Shown: positions 8,595-16,655 of the stretch, piece by piece
How positions within the stretch are numbered: position 1 is the first letter of the stretch
Layout: each line of letters begins with the position of its first letter
Source of the DNA: FEN-1350 sp964643355
GTDB lineage: Bacteria > Planctomycetota > Phycisphaerae > Sedimentisphaerales > Anaerohalosphaeraceae
Assembly: GCA_964643355.1 (NCBI GenBank)
Contig: CAZXPW010000024.1
Location: 1-64,000 of the forward strand
Length of the DNA stretch: 64,000 nt
Direction: 5' to 3'
Position numbers and translations under genes: made by a program
Notes under the pieces: model-generated
What the model was told of the DNA's origin: nothing
The model's input: only the letters and a program-made list of their open reading frames with translations
Databases searched by the model: none

Positions 8595-8935
8595 TCAGCA
8601 TTTCCTTTCGTTGTTTGTCCGCGAGGGTTTGAAGGATTTCCGCAATGTTTTTTGATGCAGGCCAGCAATCCGGGAATCTGGGGCGCCAGAATCCGATAAT
8701 AGACCGTCCGTCCCACGCGGCGGCTGGCCAGAATCCGGCGGGCCTGGAGCAATCGAAGATGCTCGCAGGTCTGGCTGGGGCTGAGCCGGCAAAGAGAAGC
8801 GATTTCGTGCACGGCGTATTGCCCGCGCAACAGCGCATCCAGCATTTGCAGGCGCGCCGGATGGGCCACCGCTCTGAGACACTCGGCGGCCGCCTCCATA
8901 TCGGCGGCGGGCTTCACATCCGGTTTTTTTTTCAT
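8591..8935 (-). CDS. ArsR-family winged-helix repressor, possible sulfide/redox sensor
   Basis: From ATG 8935 the product has 114 residues (a GTG at 8944 would add three). The ArsR winged helix covers about residues 18-90, with AHPARLQMLDALL and the recognition helix LSPSQTCEHLRLLQ. Cysteines lie in ASLC, QTC and the C-terminal ACIKKHCG. Members of this family in sulfide-oxidation operons (BigR/SqrR) sense persulfides with two cysteines; the cysteines here and the sulfur-transfer partner suggest a comparable role, which is inference. An AT-rich palindrome covers its promoter. Confidence 0.88.
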   Translation of the reverse strand: MKKKPDVKPAADMEAAAECLRAVAHPARLQMLDALLRGQYAVHEIASLCRLSPSQTCEHLRLLQARRILASRRVGRTVYYRILAPQIPGLLACIKKHCGNPSNPRGQTTKGNAE

Positions 8936-8978
8936 TCGGTCCACCCTTTCGTTCTCCGATCCAAGATTGATTTATGTC

Positions 8979-9006
8979 AATATATCGAGATATTACGATA
9001 TATCAA
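8979..9006 (-). promoter_or_regulatory. Promoter with overlapping 8-8-8 palindrome, ArsR operator candidate
   Basis: On the minus strand TTGATA (9006-9001), a 16-base spacer and TATATT (8984-8979) form a promoter. The perfect inverted repeat ATATATCG (8980-8987), 8-base centre, CGATATAT (8996-9003) covers both elements, as expected for autorepression by an ArsR dimer. The rest of 8945-9074 shows no gene. Confidence 0.65.
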
Positions 9007-9074
9007 TACAAAAGTTTGCGGAATTTTGTTTCTCCCAAGGATTCCCGCCGCCGCAGTCGATTCGACCCGGAGGG

Positions 9075-11492
9075 TCACTTGGACGGAACGGATGCGGCGG
9101 ATTTCCGGGTGATCCCCAGACCCAGTCCCGGAAGGACTTCGGAGGTTTCGGCGGGGCCCAGATTGAAGATGATAAAGCCGCGGGTGTTGAGGTCGCGTGT
9201 AGCCGTGATCTGGTCGATGAGGCGGGGCAGATCGGAGGCGTCGGGCCAGGTTGACAGACCGATACCCGGGTACACGGGAATGGGCGCGGCCCATCGGATC
9301 TGTTTGGACACAATTTCGCGGAACGCGCGCGTGCTGGGGGTATAGTCCATCGGGCAAACAAAATCGAGGTATCGTTTTTCGCACCAGAGTTTCCAGTCTT
9401 GGCCGACGGCGATCGAGTCGGTGGGTCCGTTGCGGAAGACGGCGACGGAGATTTTGATACCGGGACGAACGGCGCGGGCCTGCGCGGCGACCGCCGAGAC
9501 GACGGCGGTGATCTGGTCCTGGCGGAAACGGGTCCACTGACGAGCGAGGTCCGGATCGGTGCGGACGATAGTGGGCCAGCCGGTAAGGGCCTGGCCGATA
9601 AATTGCTCAAATCGCTTGCGACAGCCGGAGCAAAAACAGTGGTCGGCGTCGGGGTAGCGGATGTAGTCGAAGTGGAGGCCGTCCACGGCGTAGTTGCGGG
9701 CGAGTTCGATGAGGGAGTCGATTTCGAGCTTGCGATTCTCGGGGTGCGAAGGGCAGAGCCAATCGGGCTGGGGTTTGCCATCGAAGCTCACCTGCGTTCG
9801 ACCGGCGGCTTGCATCTGTACCTTGACGGCCGGATCGGTGGGCCAGCCCAGGTTGAAGTTGACCTTCCAGACATGGCACTGGAGGCCGTATTTTTTGCAG
9901 GCGGCCAGGCACTGGGCAAGAAGGTCTCCGGAAGTCGCCACCTGTGGAGAAACGGGTAGAATGTTGCTTTTATAGAAAGCGACGCCGCCCCAGAGCATGT
10001 TGGGGATGACGGCGGTAAAGCCGTTTTCAGAGAGTTTTGCAATAACGGCATCCCAGTCGAGACCCTCGACGCCGGATGCGCTGTGGCACCAGAAGCCGCG
10101 GAACTCGCCGGGCATGGAGGGCTGAGCGATACAGTAGGCGCGCAGGAGAGCCGAGCGAGCTTCGATGACGGCGGACATGGCCTGTGGATATCGGGCCGCA
10201 GACCTTTCGCTGAGGGCCAGCTCGTACCGGGTCCGGGCAAGCTTGAGGGTTTCCTCACAGTCGCGGCCATATTTGAGACCCGCAATCCCGGCCACGGCCT
10301 GATCGAAGGAAGTATAGGGACCCAGATTCCCAGCGCGCAAAAGAGACCGCTCGACGGCCTGATTCCAAAGCGAAGGATCCATCGAGCCGAGGATCGCCAA
10401 GAGCATTCGGCGTTTGTTGGCCGAGTCATCCGGAAGGAGAACATGGGACAGAAAAAAACCCTGATCCGAGGCGACAAGAGCGGGCTTTTGCGTATTGGCA
10501 GCGGAACTATCGTACCAATAGGCAACGACACGGCTTTTGCCGGCGATGGCGACGGGCTGGTAAATATTCCAAGAGGCCTGGCGGGTTAGGGGGGGCAGAC
10601 CGGGAACCGATTCATCCACGGGACGAATGGAAGCAAAGTTTCCGGGGGACGACTGGCGGATAAAACCGCCAAGCAGAAAACCCATACGAGCGGCGAGCGA
10701 TGGATGAAGGGCGTAACAGGCAAAGATCTTTCCCCCGGAGTCGATCCAATCGGATAGGGCGGCCGCGGTCGGGGCGGTCATCCCGGGATTGTACGGAAGG
10801 ATTGCGACACGAACGGAACGGAGTCGCTGGGGATCGAGGTCTTCGTCGCTGAGAACAACGAAGGACAGGCCCAGGTCCTCGAGCATGGTCGAGACGGTTT
10901 CGGCATATTGACGGACGGAGGACAACTCAGCAGCATTGGTTTTGGCCGCGGAGTCGGCCCGGATGACGGCAATGGAAGCGGAAGCACCAAAGGGACGCGG
11001 CGGAGTGAGGAAGAACTCTGCGTTTTCGTCGAGGCCGCGCCAAGCGGAGATGCGGATGGCGTCGATCCTGCTCCAGCCGGCCGGAACGCCTTCGATTTCG
11101 GCACGGGTTTTGTGGACGCGGACGGTTTGCCAGCCGGGGGAGTCGTCGGGCTCAAAACCGATCCGATACCAACCGTTTCCACTGCGGAAATATGCGGTGA
11201 AATAGGCGATGGGGGACGGGTCCTTGCAGAGGAAATCAAACTCGACGCCGGCGGCCAGGCCGAGGTCGAGCTTTTGGGGAAGATCCCAGGCAGCGCGATT
11301 GACGGAATTGCCCTTAAAGCGACAAGGGAACTTGACGGCGGCACGGCCCTCGACGGAAACCGGGACGGCCGGAGACGAACCCGCCAAAGGAGTCCAGCCG
11401 GGAGAGGAGGCAGCGAAGACGGAAACGGATACCAGTAATACTAACATTAAAATAACTGGAATAGATACAATCGATTTCGTCGGGTTACTCAT
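9075..11492 (-). CDS. Secreted GHL10-type (family 10-like) glycosyl hydrolase protein
   Basis: The 805-residue product has a signal peptide (to about residue 28). An N-terminal carbohydrate-binding-like beta region follows (about 35-165), then an alpha/beta region resembling a glutamine-amidotransferase-like or beta-galactosidase trimerisation fold (about 170-370). The C-terminal barrel (about 460-790) begins GEFRGFWCHSASG and includes DGLHFDYIRYPD and DFVCPMDYTP, typical of the GHL10/YngK (former DUF187) family. That family is related to glycoside hydrolases and its substrates are poorly known. It overlaps the upstream gene by 8 bases and is the last gene of a run with a xylanase, suggesting action on plant or algal polysaccharide. 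Confidence 0.85.
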   Translation of the reverse strand: MSNPTKSIVSIPVILMLVLLVSVSVFAASSPGWTPLAGSSPAVPVSVEGRAAVKFPCRFKGNSVNRAAWDLPQKLDLGLAAGVEFDFLCKDPSPIAYFTAYFRSGNGWYRIGFEPDDSPGWQTVRVHKTRAEIEGVPAGWSRIDAIRISAWRGLDENAEFFLTPPRPFGASASIAVIRADSAAKTNAAELSSVRQYAETVSTMLEDLGLSFVVLSDEDLDPQRLRSVRVAILPYNPGMTAPTAAALSDWIDSGGKIFACYALHPSLAARMGFLLGGFIRQSSPGNFASIRPVDESVPGLPPLTRQASWNIYQPVAIAGKSRVVAYWYDSSAANTQKPALVASDQGFFLSHVLLPDDSANKRRMLLAILGSMDPSLWNQAVERSLLRAGNLGPYTSFDQAVAGIAGLKYGRDCEETLKLARTRYELALSERSAARYPQAMSAVIEARSALLRAYCIAQPSMPGEFRGFWCHSASGVEGLDWDAVIAKLSENGFTAVIPNMLWGGVAFYKSNILPVSPQVATSGDLLAQCLAACKKYGLQCHVWKVNFNLGWPTDPAVKVQMQAAGRTQVSFDGKPQPDWLCPSHPENRKLEIDSLIELARNYAVDGLHFDYIRYPDADHCFCSGCRKRFEQFIGQALTGWPTIVRTDPDLARQWTRFRQDQITAVVSAVAAQARAVRPGIKISVAVFRNGPTDSIAVGQDWKLWCEKRYLDFVCPMDYTPSTRAFREIVSKQIRWAAPIPVYPGIGLSTWPDASDLPRLIDQITATRDLNTRGFIIFNLGPAETSEVLPGLGLGITRKSAASVPSK

Positions 11493-13290
11493 GGATATCT
11501 CCGTTGAAGCTCAAAACGGGATCGGGCCGGGATTTCCACCACCGCCAGTCGTCGGCTCGCACCTTGAGCCGTTCAACCAGGTCGCCGCGGCCATAATAGA
11601 CGACGCCTTCCGGGGATCGAGGATTGCGGACGACGCAGACGGACAGGCCGTCCCGCGTAGCGTCGAGGAAATCGGCAAGGTGAAAACTTTTGGCCCAGAA
11701 CAGCACGCGCGCCTGAACAGGGTCGTTTAGCCATTCGGCGAGATGGCCATGAAGGGGACCGGTGGGAACAAAGGCCAATCGTCCGATCCACCGCTCGAGG
11801 TCGGGATTGGCGCGAATCCGGTCTCGCCCGGCGGCATCGAAGGCGACAAGGGCCGAATATCCCATCGGCGCGACGAGCGACTCATCGAAGAGCCGGTAGG
11901 CAAGCATCGGGGAGCAATCGGTATCGAGAACCACAAACGCTGGAAACCGTTTCCAGGAAGAAAGGAGATTGGAGACAAAATCATTCCAAGGCATGGGAGA
12001 GGAAGAAGACCATTGCCGAGAGGCGAATCGGCTCCAGTCCGTTTCGGATATTGCCGGTTGGACACAGAAAAAACCACGATGATCGGCGACGGTCTGATCG
12101 GGAAATCGAAGTCTGGAGGCGGACCACTCGGCGGCCGCGACAAACGACAACGGCAAGGATCGGGTCCTCGCCTCCTCGACCAGTCCAGAAAGCCGCTGAT
12201 GGTGAGGGCGGTTGACCGGTCCCGGGATGAAGAACAGGTTGACGCGCGAAGCGCCGAGTCGTTGGAGATCCTCAAGCGAGGGCAAAGGGACCGACATACA
12301 GGCCTGAAACAGGGACAATCCTTCCGGAAGAGACTGAGGAACAAAAGGCCGGAGAGTCTTGGGCCGGATGGCCGAACGAGCGTTACCGGTGAGGAGTTGC
12401 AGGGACTGGACGGCCCATTGCGTGGAAACAAGACGGGAGGGAAGGCCGGGCTGGTCGCCGAAGCCGCCGTCGGCATTTTGAAGGGTATTGATCCAATCGA
12501 TGCAGGCCTGCGGATGCGCTGGCGCGGCCCCGAGGTCGGACAGGGCGGAAAGGGCGTCGTGAGTGTACCGAATGTCGGGTCGATTGGCGGAAGATGGATC
12601 GTCCGGCGAAAAGCGAAACCCCCCTTCCGGGGCCTGACATGCACGGAGCCAGAGGATACACTGTCGCTGGAGGGGCAAAGTCACCTTCAGCATCTCGTGG
12701 ATGCGGATAGCGTGCGCGGTTGGAGCCACATGCGAAAAAAAATGACCGGCCGGACTCTGACTGGACCGCACAAAGTTGATCAAGCCGATCTGGTCCTCCA
12801 TTCGGCGATCCAAGGCCAGCATAGCGGACATCGCTAATTGTAATGATTCAAGATCATGATAAGTTATTTCCGTCGGTGTCAAACGAAACACGGCCGGATT
12901 TCGGGGGTCGTTGGGGGATTGAAAACGAAACGAGACCGGCGGGGCCGTTTGGCCGTGTGGGAGCAAGGACGCGACGCAGAGATCTTTTTCCAGAAGGGTC
13001 CGCTCCAGGAGGGCTTGATAAGGACGGACGGATTGATCGTCCTGCGGAGCCGCAAGACACCGTTCTGGATCGGAGAGAGACTGGCCGAGGGTCCGGAGGA
13101 TTTGGACGGCCGGAAAAGTCCAGGCCATTTGGCTGTAACGCTGGGAGGCGGGCCCGAAAGCGCCGTCGGATTTGCGACACGACAACACATACCGCACAAC
13201 GGAATCCGCATCCACCGTTTCGGCCCATCCCCGTACTAAGAGTCCGTTTGCGATCACGAGAACCAGAAACCATCCCCAGCGATTCGGCAT
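11485..13290 (-). CDS. Secreted prenyltransferase/squalene-cyclase-like toroid repeat protein
   Basis: From ATG 13290 (Shine-Dalgarno AAAGGA at good spacing; an earlier ATG at 13320 lacks one) the product has 601 residues and a signal peptide ending near residue 24. The first half contains repeats like those of terpenoid cyclase or protein prenyltransferase toroids: SCRKSDGAFGP, ACQAPEGGFRF and LQNADGGFGDQ, each about 50-60 residues apart. The second half (about 320-600) is an unrecognised domain. Secreted proteins of this fold have unclear functions. Its position between a GH10 xylanase and a GHL10 protein suggests a carbohydrate or surface role. No catalytic residues of cyclases (DxDD) are seen. 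Confidence 0.7.
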   Translation of the reverse strand: MPNRWGWFLVLVIANGLLVRGWAETVDADSVVRYVLSCRKSDGAFGPASQRYSQMAWTFPAVQILRTLGQSLSDPERCLAAPQDDQSVRPYQALLERTLLEKDLCVASLLPHGQTAPPVSFRFQSPNDPRNPAVFRLTPTEITYHDLESLQLAMSAMLALDRRMEDQIGLINFVRSSQSPAGHFFSHVAPTAHAIRIHEMLKVTLPLQRQCILWLRACQAPEGGFRFSPDDPSSANRPDIRYTHDALSALSDLGAAPAHPQACIDWINTLQNADGGFGDQPGLPSRLVSTQWAVQSLQLLTGNARSAIRPKTLRPFVPQSLPEGLSLFQACMSVPLPSLEDLQRLGASRVNLFFIPGPVNRPHHQRLSGLVEEARTRSLPLSFVAAAEWSASRLRFPDQTVADHRGFFCVQPAISETDWSRFASRQWSSSSPMPWNDFVSNLLSSWKRFPAFVVLDTDCSPMLAYRLFDESLVAPMGYSALVAFDAAGRDRIRANPDLERWIGRLAFVPTGPLHGHLAEWLNDPVQARVLFWAKSFHLADFLDATRDGLSVCVVRNPRSPEGVVYYGRGDLVERLKVRADDWRWWKSRPDPVLSFNGDIHE

Positions 13291-13324
13291 TCGGAGAATC
13301 CTTTCCCCTGGTCTTTGCATTCGA

Positions 13325-14617
13325 TTAGTTCAATCGTATACGGAGGGGATCCGCCGTCGTCTTCTCCAGATCGAAGCAAGCGGAGACGGATTTGCCGTCT
13401 CTGGATACATTCAAGGTATATTGGCCATAGAAACCACGGAAATCGACTCGGCCCTCGGCGGCGGTTTTGACTCGAACCTTTGTCCACCATTTGCCTTTGA
13501 CGAGTTTTATGAGTTCGTCATAGGCGGGTTTGGGAGTCATATCGTTGCGGAGGAATCCGGCCGGGGCCTGCTGCCAGGCACCCTGGTCGGAAAAATCCCA
13601 CCAAGTGATGGCCTGAACGGACGGGTGGGAGAACAGGACGGTATACAACTCCGCGACATCGCGGCCCTGGGCGGCCTCGCCTTCGGGGGTGGTGTTCCAT
13701 CCGGCGTCAGTTTTGGGACCGGAGACGACGGTGGTTTCGGTGAAATGCAGCGGCTTTTTGAACCTGGCAAAGTATTCACAGGTGTTCCAGGTTTTTTCGG
13801 GGCCCCAGTACCCGCCGTGCATGTGAGACTGGATACCGATGATGTCGTACATGGGTTTGCCCGAGTCGTCCACGAGCTTGGAGAGGACGAGCTGATCATA
13901 GGCCGGATCGGTACGATAGTCGTTGATAATCAGTTGGGCCTTTGGATTGGCCTGTCGGGCGGAGGCGAAGGCCTGGCGGATATAGGCCGGAACCCCGATT
14001 TGGCGGATGGCTTCGGACAGTTTGGGGGATTGCTTGAAGCATTCGGCTCGATCGTAATGCGTGGCCTCATTGACGACATCCCAAATGAGGATGGCCGGAT
14101 CGAACCGCCTGACGGCTCGGTCGATGCGCTGAAGCTGGAGGTCCATCACTTTGGCCGGATCGTCCGGAAGCCATTTTGGATCGACATAATTCCAGGCCAG
14201 AGGATGACCTTTGGTGGTGATGTTATGATCGCGGCACCACTGGAGGGTTTGATCGGTGGATTCATCCAGATTTCGATCGGGGGTCGGCTCGTAGGTCCAC
14301 CAGTAGAACGGCAGGGTCGCGAAATTGAGCAATTCAGCGAAGTATTTTTCATAGGCGGCGTTGTCCTGGGGCGTACGGCACTTGAAGAGCTTAAAGATGT
14401 TGCAGCCAAAGAGGAATTGATGGCGTTTCTGCTCAATTTGCACTTCGACACCGGCGGGCAACGGCTTTCCGTCCGGATCGAGAATGATCAGGTGGGCATC
14501 GCCTTTGCGGATCTGCTCGATACGGGCATCGGCCCCGGAGAGGATCTGGTCTTTGGTCAACGGCTGCGTGAATGCGGTTGAGGACAGAAACAGGATGGAC
14601 AGGATTATGGATTTCAT
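13325..14617 (-). CDS. Secreted GH10 endo-1,4-beta-xylanase
   Basis: The 430-residue protein has a signal peptide (about 17 residues) and a GH10 barrel. Family hallmarks are the substrate-binding region KGHPLAWNY, the acid/base glutamate in WDVVNEA (near 182), and the nucleophile glutamate in LHFTETTVV (near 292), followed by ITWWDFSDQGAW. About 60 extra C-terminal residues after the barrel (MTPKPAYDEL onward) form a small beta-rich tail also seen in planctomycetal members. It would hydrolyse internal xylan bonds outside the cytoplasm. It is first in the run with the toroid and GHL10 genes, separated from the OPT gene by a small hairpin. Confidence 0.92.
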   Translation of the reverse strand: MKSIILSILFLSSTAFTQPLTKDQILSGADARIEQIRKGDAHLIILDPDGKPLPAGVEVQIEQKRHQFLFGCNIFKLFKCRTPQDNAAYEKYFAELLNFATLPFYWWTYEPTPDRNLDESTDQTLQWCRDHNITTKGHPLAWNYVDPKWLPDDPAKVMDLQLQRIDRAVRRFDPAILIWDVVNEATHYDRAECFKQSPKLSEAIRQIGVPAYIRQAFASARQANPKAQLIINDYRTDPAYDQLVLSKLVDDSGKPMYDIIGIQSHMHGGYWGPEKTWNTCEYFARFKKPLHFTETTVVSGPKTDAGWNTTPEGEAAQGRDVAELYTVLFSHPSVQAITWWDFSDQGAWQQAPAGFLRNDMTPKPAYDELIKLVKGKWWTKVRVKTAAEGRVDFRGFYGQYTLNVSRDGKSVSACFDLEKTTADPLRIRLN

Positions 14618-14655
14618 AAACCCTCACATTTTCGATTTTCAATTTGAATTTCTGA

Positions 14656-14675
14656 ATTCCCGTATTCGCGGGAAT
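14656..14675. repeat. ATTCCCG...CGGGAAT dispersed hairpin repeat
   Basis: ATTCCCG (14656-14662) and CGGGAAT (14669-14675) enclose a 6-base loop and are followed by GACAAGC. This short palindrome resembles the dispersed ATTCCCGCGAA-type repeats of many bacteria; a degenerate relative (ATCATTCCCGCGTAGGGGGC) lies at 59431-59450. It sits just after the OPT stop codon and could stabilise or terminate that transcript. Confidence 0.5.
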
Positions 14676-14683
14676 GACAAGCA

Positions 14684-16621
14684 TTATTTCGAGTCGGTAC
14701 GGGTGGCGACACGATAGAGCCAGACGGCCAGCAGGGCCAGCATGGCCGCGCCGAGGATCTTGTCGCCGAACCATCCACTCTGGATCAACGGGATCTTCCA
14801 TCCATATTGTTTACCCAGAACAATGGGAACGGCAATGATGATGCCCATCAGGGATTCTCCGGTGATCAGACCGGAAGCCATCATCACGCCGGGCCGCATG
14901 GCCCGTTCGCGAGCGGCCTCGTCGAGGCCTTTCGACTTCAGATAACGCGTCACTGCATAGTGGATCAGACCGCCGATGAAGATCGAGGTTGACAGTTCCA
15001 GCTTGAGGTAGATGCCGATGGCCACCGCCAGCACGGGCATACGGAAGGCGATCTTACGGCTTTCAAGCCACGAATCGGTGATAATAATGACAATGGCGAC
15101 GCCAATGCCGATACACACAAACAGCCAGGGCAGGCCACCCTTGAAGACGCCCTGAGAGACCGAGGCCATGAGATTGGCCTGCAAGGCGGGAAGGGCCTTT
15201 GGGCCGACATCTTTCATACCGACAAAACCATAGGCATTCATCAGAAGGGTCATGATGGGGGCCAGGACAACGGCTCCGGCCAGCACGCCGACCATCAGGA
15301 GGACCTGTTGTTTCCAGGGCGTGGCACCGAGGATATAGCCGCACTTGAGGTCCTGGAGGTTGTCGCCGGAGATGGCGGCGGCACAGCAGATGACCGCACC
15401 GATCATAATCGCCGCGGCCGGGCCGACGGCGGAATCTTTGCCCAGCAGAAGCAGCAGGATCAGGGCCGAGACCATAACCGTAGTGATCGTTACGCCGGAA
15501 ATGGGGTTGTTGCTGGAACCGACCAGGCCGGCCAGATATCCGGCGACGGCGGAAAACAAAAAGCCGGTAATAATCATTACGATGGCCATCGTCAATGAGA
15601 CGGAAACGGATCCGACGAAATTTTGATAGAGAAGAAATAACGGAACAACCGACGCGACGATCAGGGCGACAATCCACGGCATCGGCATGTCCTGTTCGGT
15701 ACGCGGGATCGCGGCGCCGCCGTTGGCTTTCTGACGATACGCATCCAGACCGCTGGCCACTCCGCGATAGAGGGACTTGCGGAGTTTGAAGAGCGTCCAG
15801 ATCCCCCCGATAAGCATGGCGCCGACGCCGATGTAGCGAGTCTTGGTGTACCAAATCTCCGAGGCCCACTGGAGAGCGTTTTTGTCAGCGGGAGCATCCG
15901 TAAAGAATGAGCAGATGGGGATTGCGACCAACCAGTTGGCCACGCCGCCGAGAAAGACCAGGATGGCGATATTGAGGCCGATGATATAGCCGACAGAAAC
16001 CAAGCAGGGACTCATCTCGGAACCGAAACAAAAGACCGAGCGGCCGAATTTCCCTCCGACCATGATCGCGGATTGCCAGAGTCCGAGGAACTCGGAGGCC
16101 ACTTTGAACAAACCCCCGACGATAGCGGAGGAAATGATGATCCACAAGCTCTTGCCGCCCTCGCTGCCGCTGCGCAGCACTTCGGCGGTGGCGATGCCTT
16201 CCGGGAACTGCAGGTTGGTTTCGACAATCAGGGCACGACGGAGAGGAATGGAAAACAATACGCCAAGGATACCGCCCATGGCGACAATGAGCGTAACCGT
16301 CCAGTAGCTAAACCCCTGCCAGACCCCGAGAATGACCAGGCCGGGCAAGGTGAAAATGGCCCCGGCAGCTACGGCCTCGCCAGCCGATGCGGCGGTCATG
16401 ACCATGTTGTTTTCGAGGATGGTTCCTCCGCGAAGCATTCTCAATACACCCATGGACACGACCGCGGCGGGAATCGAGGCCGAGACGGTCATCGTGGCAT
16501 AGAGCCCAAGATAGGCGTTGGCGGCGCCAAGGATCACGGACAGAAGAATCCCCAGCACAATGGCTTTGACACTGATTTCAACCATGGGAACATTCGGGGA
16601 GGACTTGCCTGAGTTCTGCAT
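14684..16621 (-). CDS. OPT-family oligopeptide transporter
   Basis: From ATG 16621 (Shine-Dalgarno GGAG) the product has 645 residues. It shows a chain of about 15 hydrophobic helices from residue 15 onward and the family segments NAYLGLYATMTVSASIPAAV, TLPGLVILG and LQFPEGIATAEVLRSGSEGG, the last typical of prokaryotic OPT carriers. These import small peptides, sometimes metal chelates, by proton symport. The gene begins 34 bases after the stop of a secreted M2 peptidase. The pair would cut peptides outside the membrane and import the products. Confidence 0.93.
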   Translation of the reverse strand: MQNSGKSSPNVPMVEISVKAIVLGILLSVILGAANAYLGLYATMTVSASIPAAVVSMGVLRMLRGGTILENNMVMTAASAGEAVAAGAIFTLPGLVILGVWQGFSYWTVTLIVAMGGILGVLFSIPLRRALIVETNLQFPEGIATAEVLRSGSEGGKSLWIIISSAIVGGLFKVASEFLGLWQSAIMVGGKFGRSVFCFGSEMSPCLVSVGYIIGLNIAILVFLGGVANWLVAIPICSFFTDAPADKNALQWASEIWYTKTRYIGVGAMLIGGIWTLFKLRKSLYRGVASGLDAYRQKANGGAAIPRTEQDMPMPWIVALIVASVVPLFLLYQNFVGSVSVSLTMAIVMIITGFLFSAVAGYLAGLVGSSNNPISGVTITTVMVSALILLLLLGKDSAVGPAAAIMIGAVICCAAAISGDNLQDLKCGYILGATPWKQQVLLMVGVLAGAVVLAPIMTLLMNAYGFVGMKDVGPKALPALQANLMASVSQGVFKGGLPWLFVCIGIGVAIVIIITDSWLESRKIAFRMPVLAVAIGIYLKLELSTSIFIGGLIHYAVTRYLKSKGLDEAARERAMRPGVMMASGLITGESLMGIIIAVPIVLGKQYGWKIPLIQSGWFGDKILGAAMLALLAVWLYRVATRTDSK

Positions 16622-16655
16622 GAGGGTTGCTCCATTGCCGATTTTCAGGGTTGGT

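Noticed and set aside
7227..8699. 490-residue plus-strand open frame
   Set aside because: Antisense shadow of the CoA-disulfide reductase fusion; low-complexity G/D/H composition without domains.
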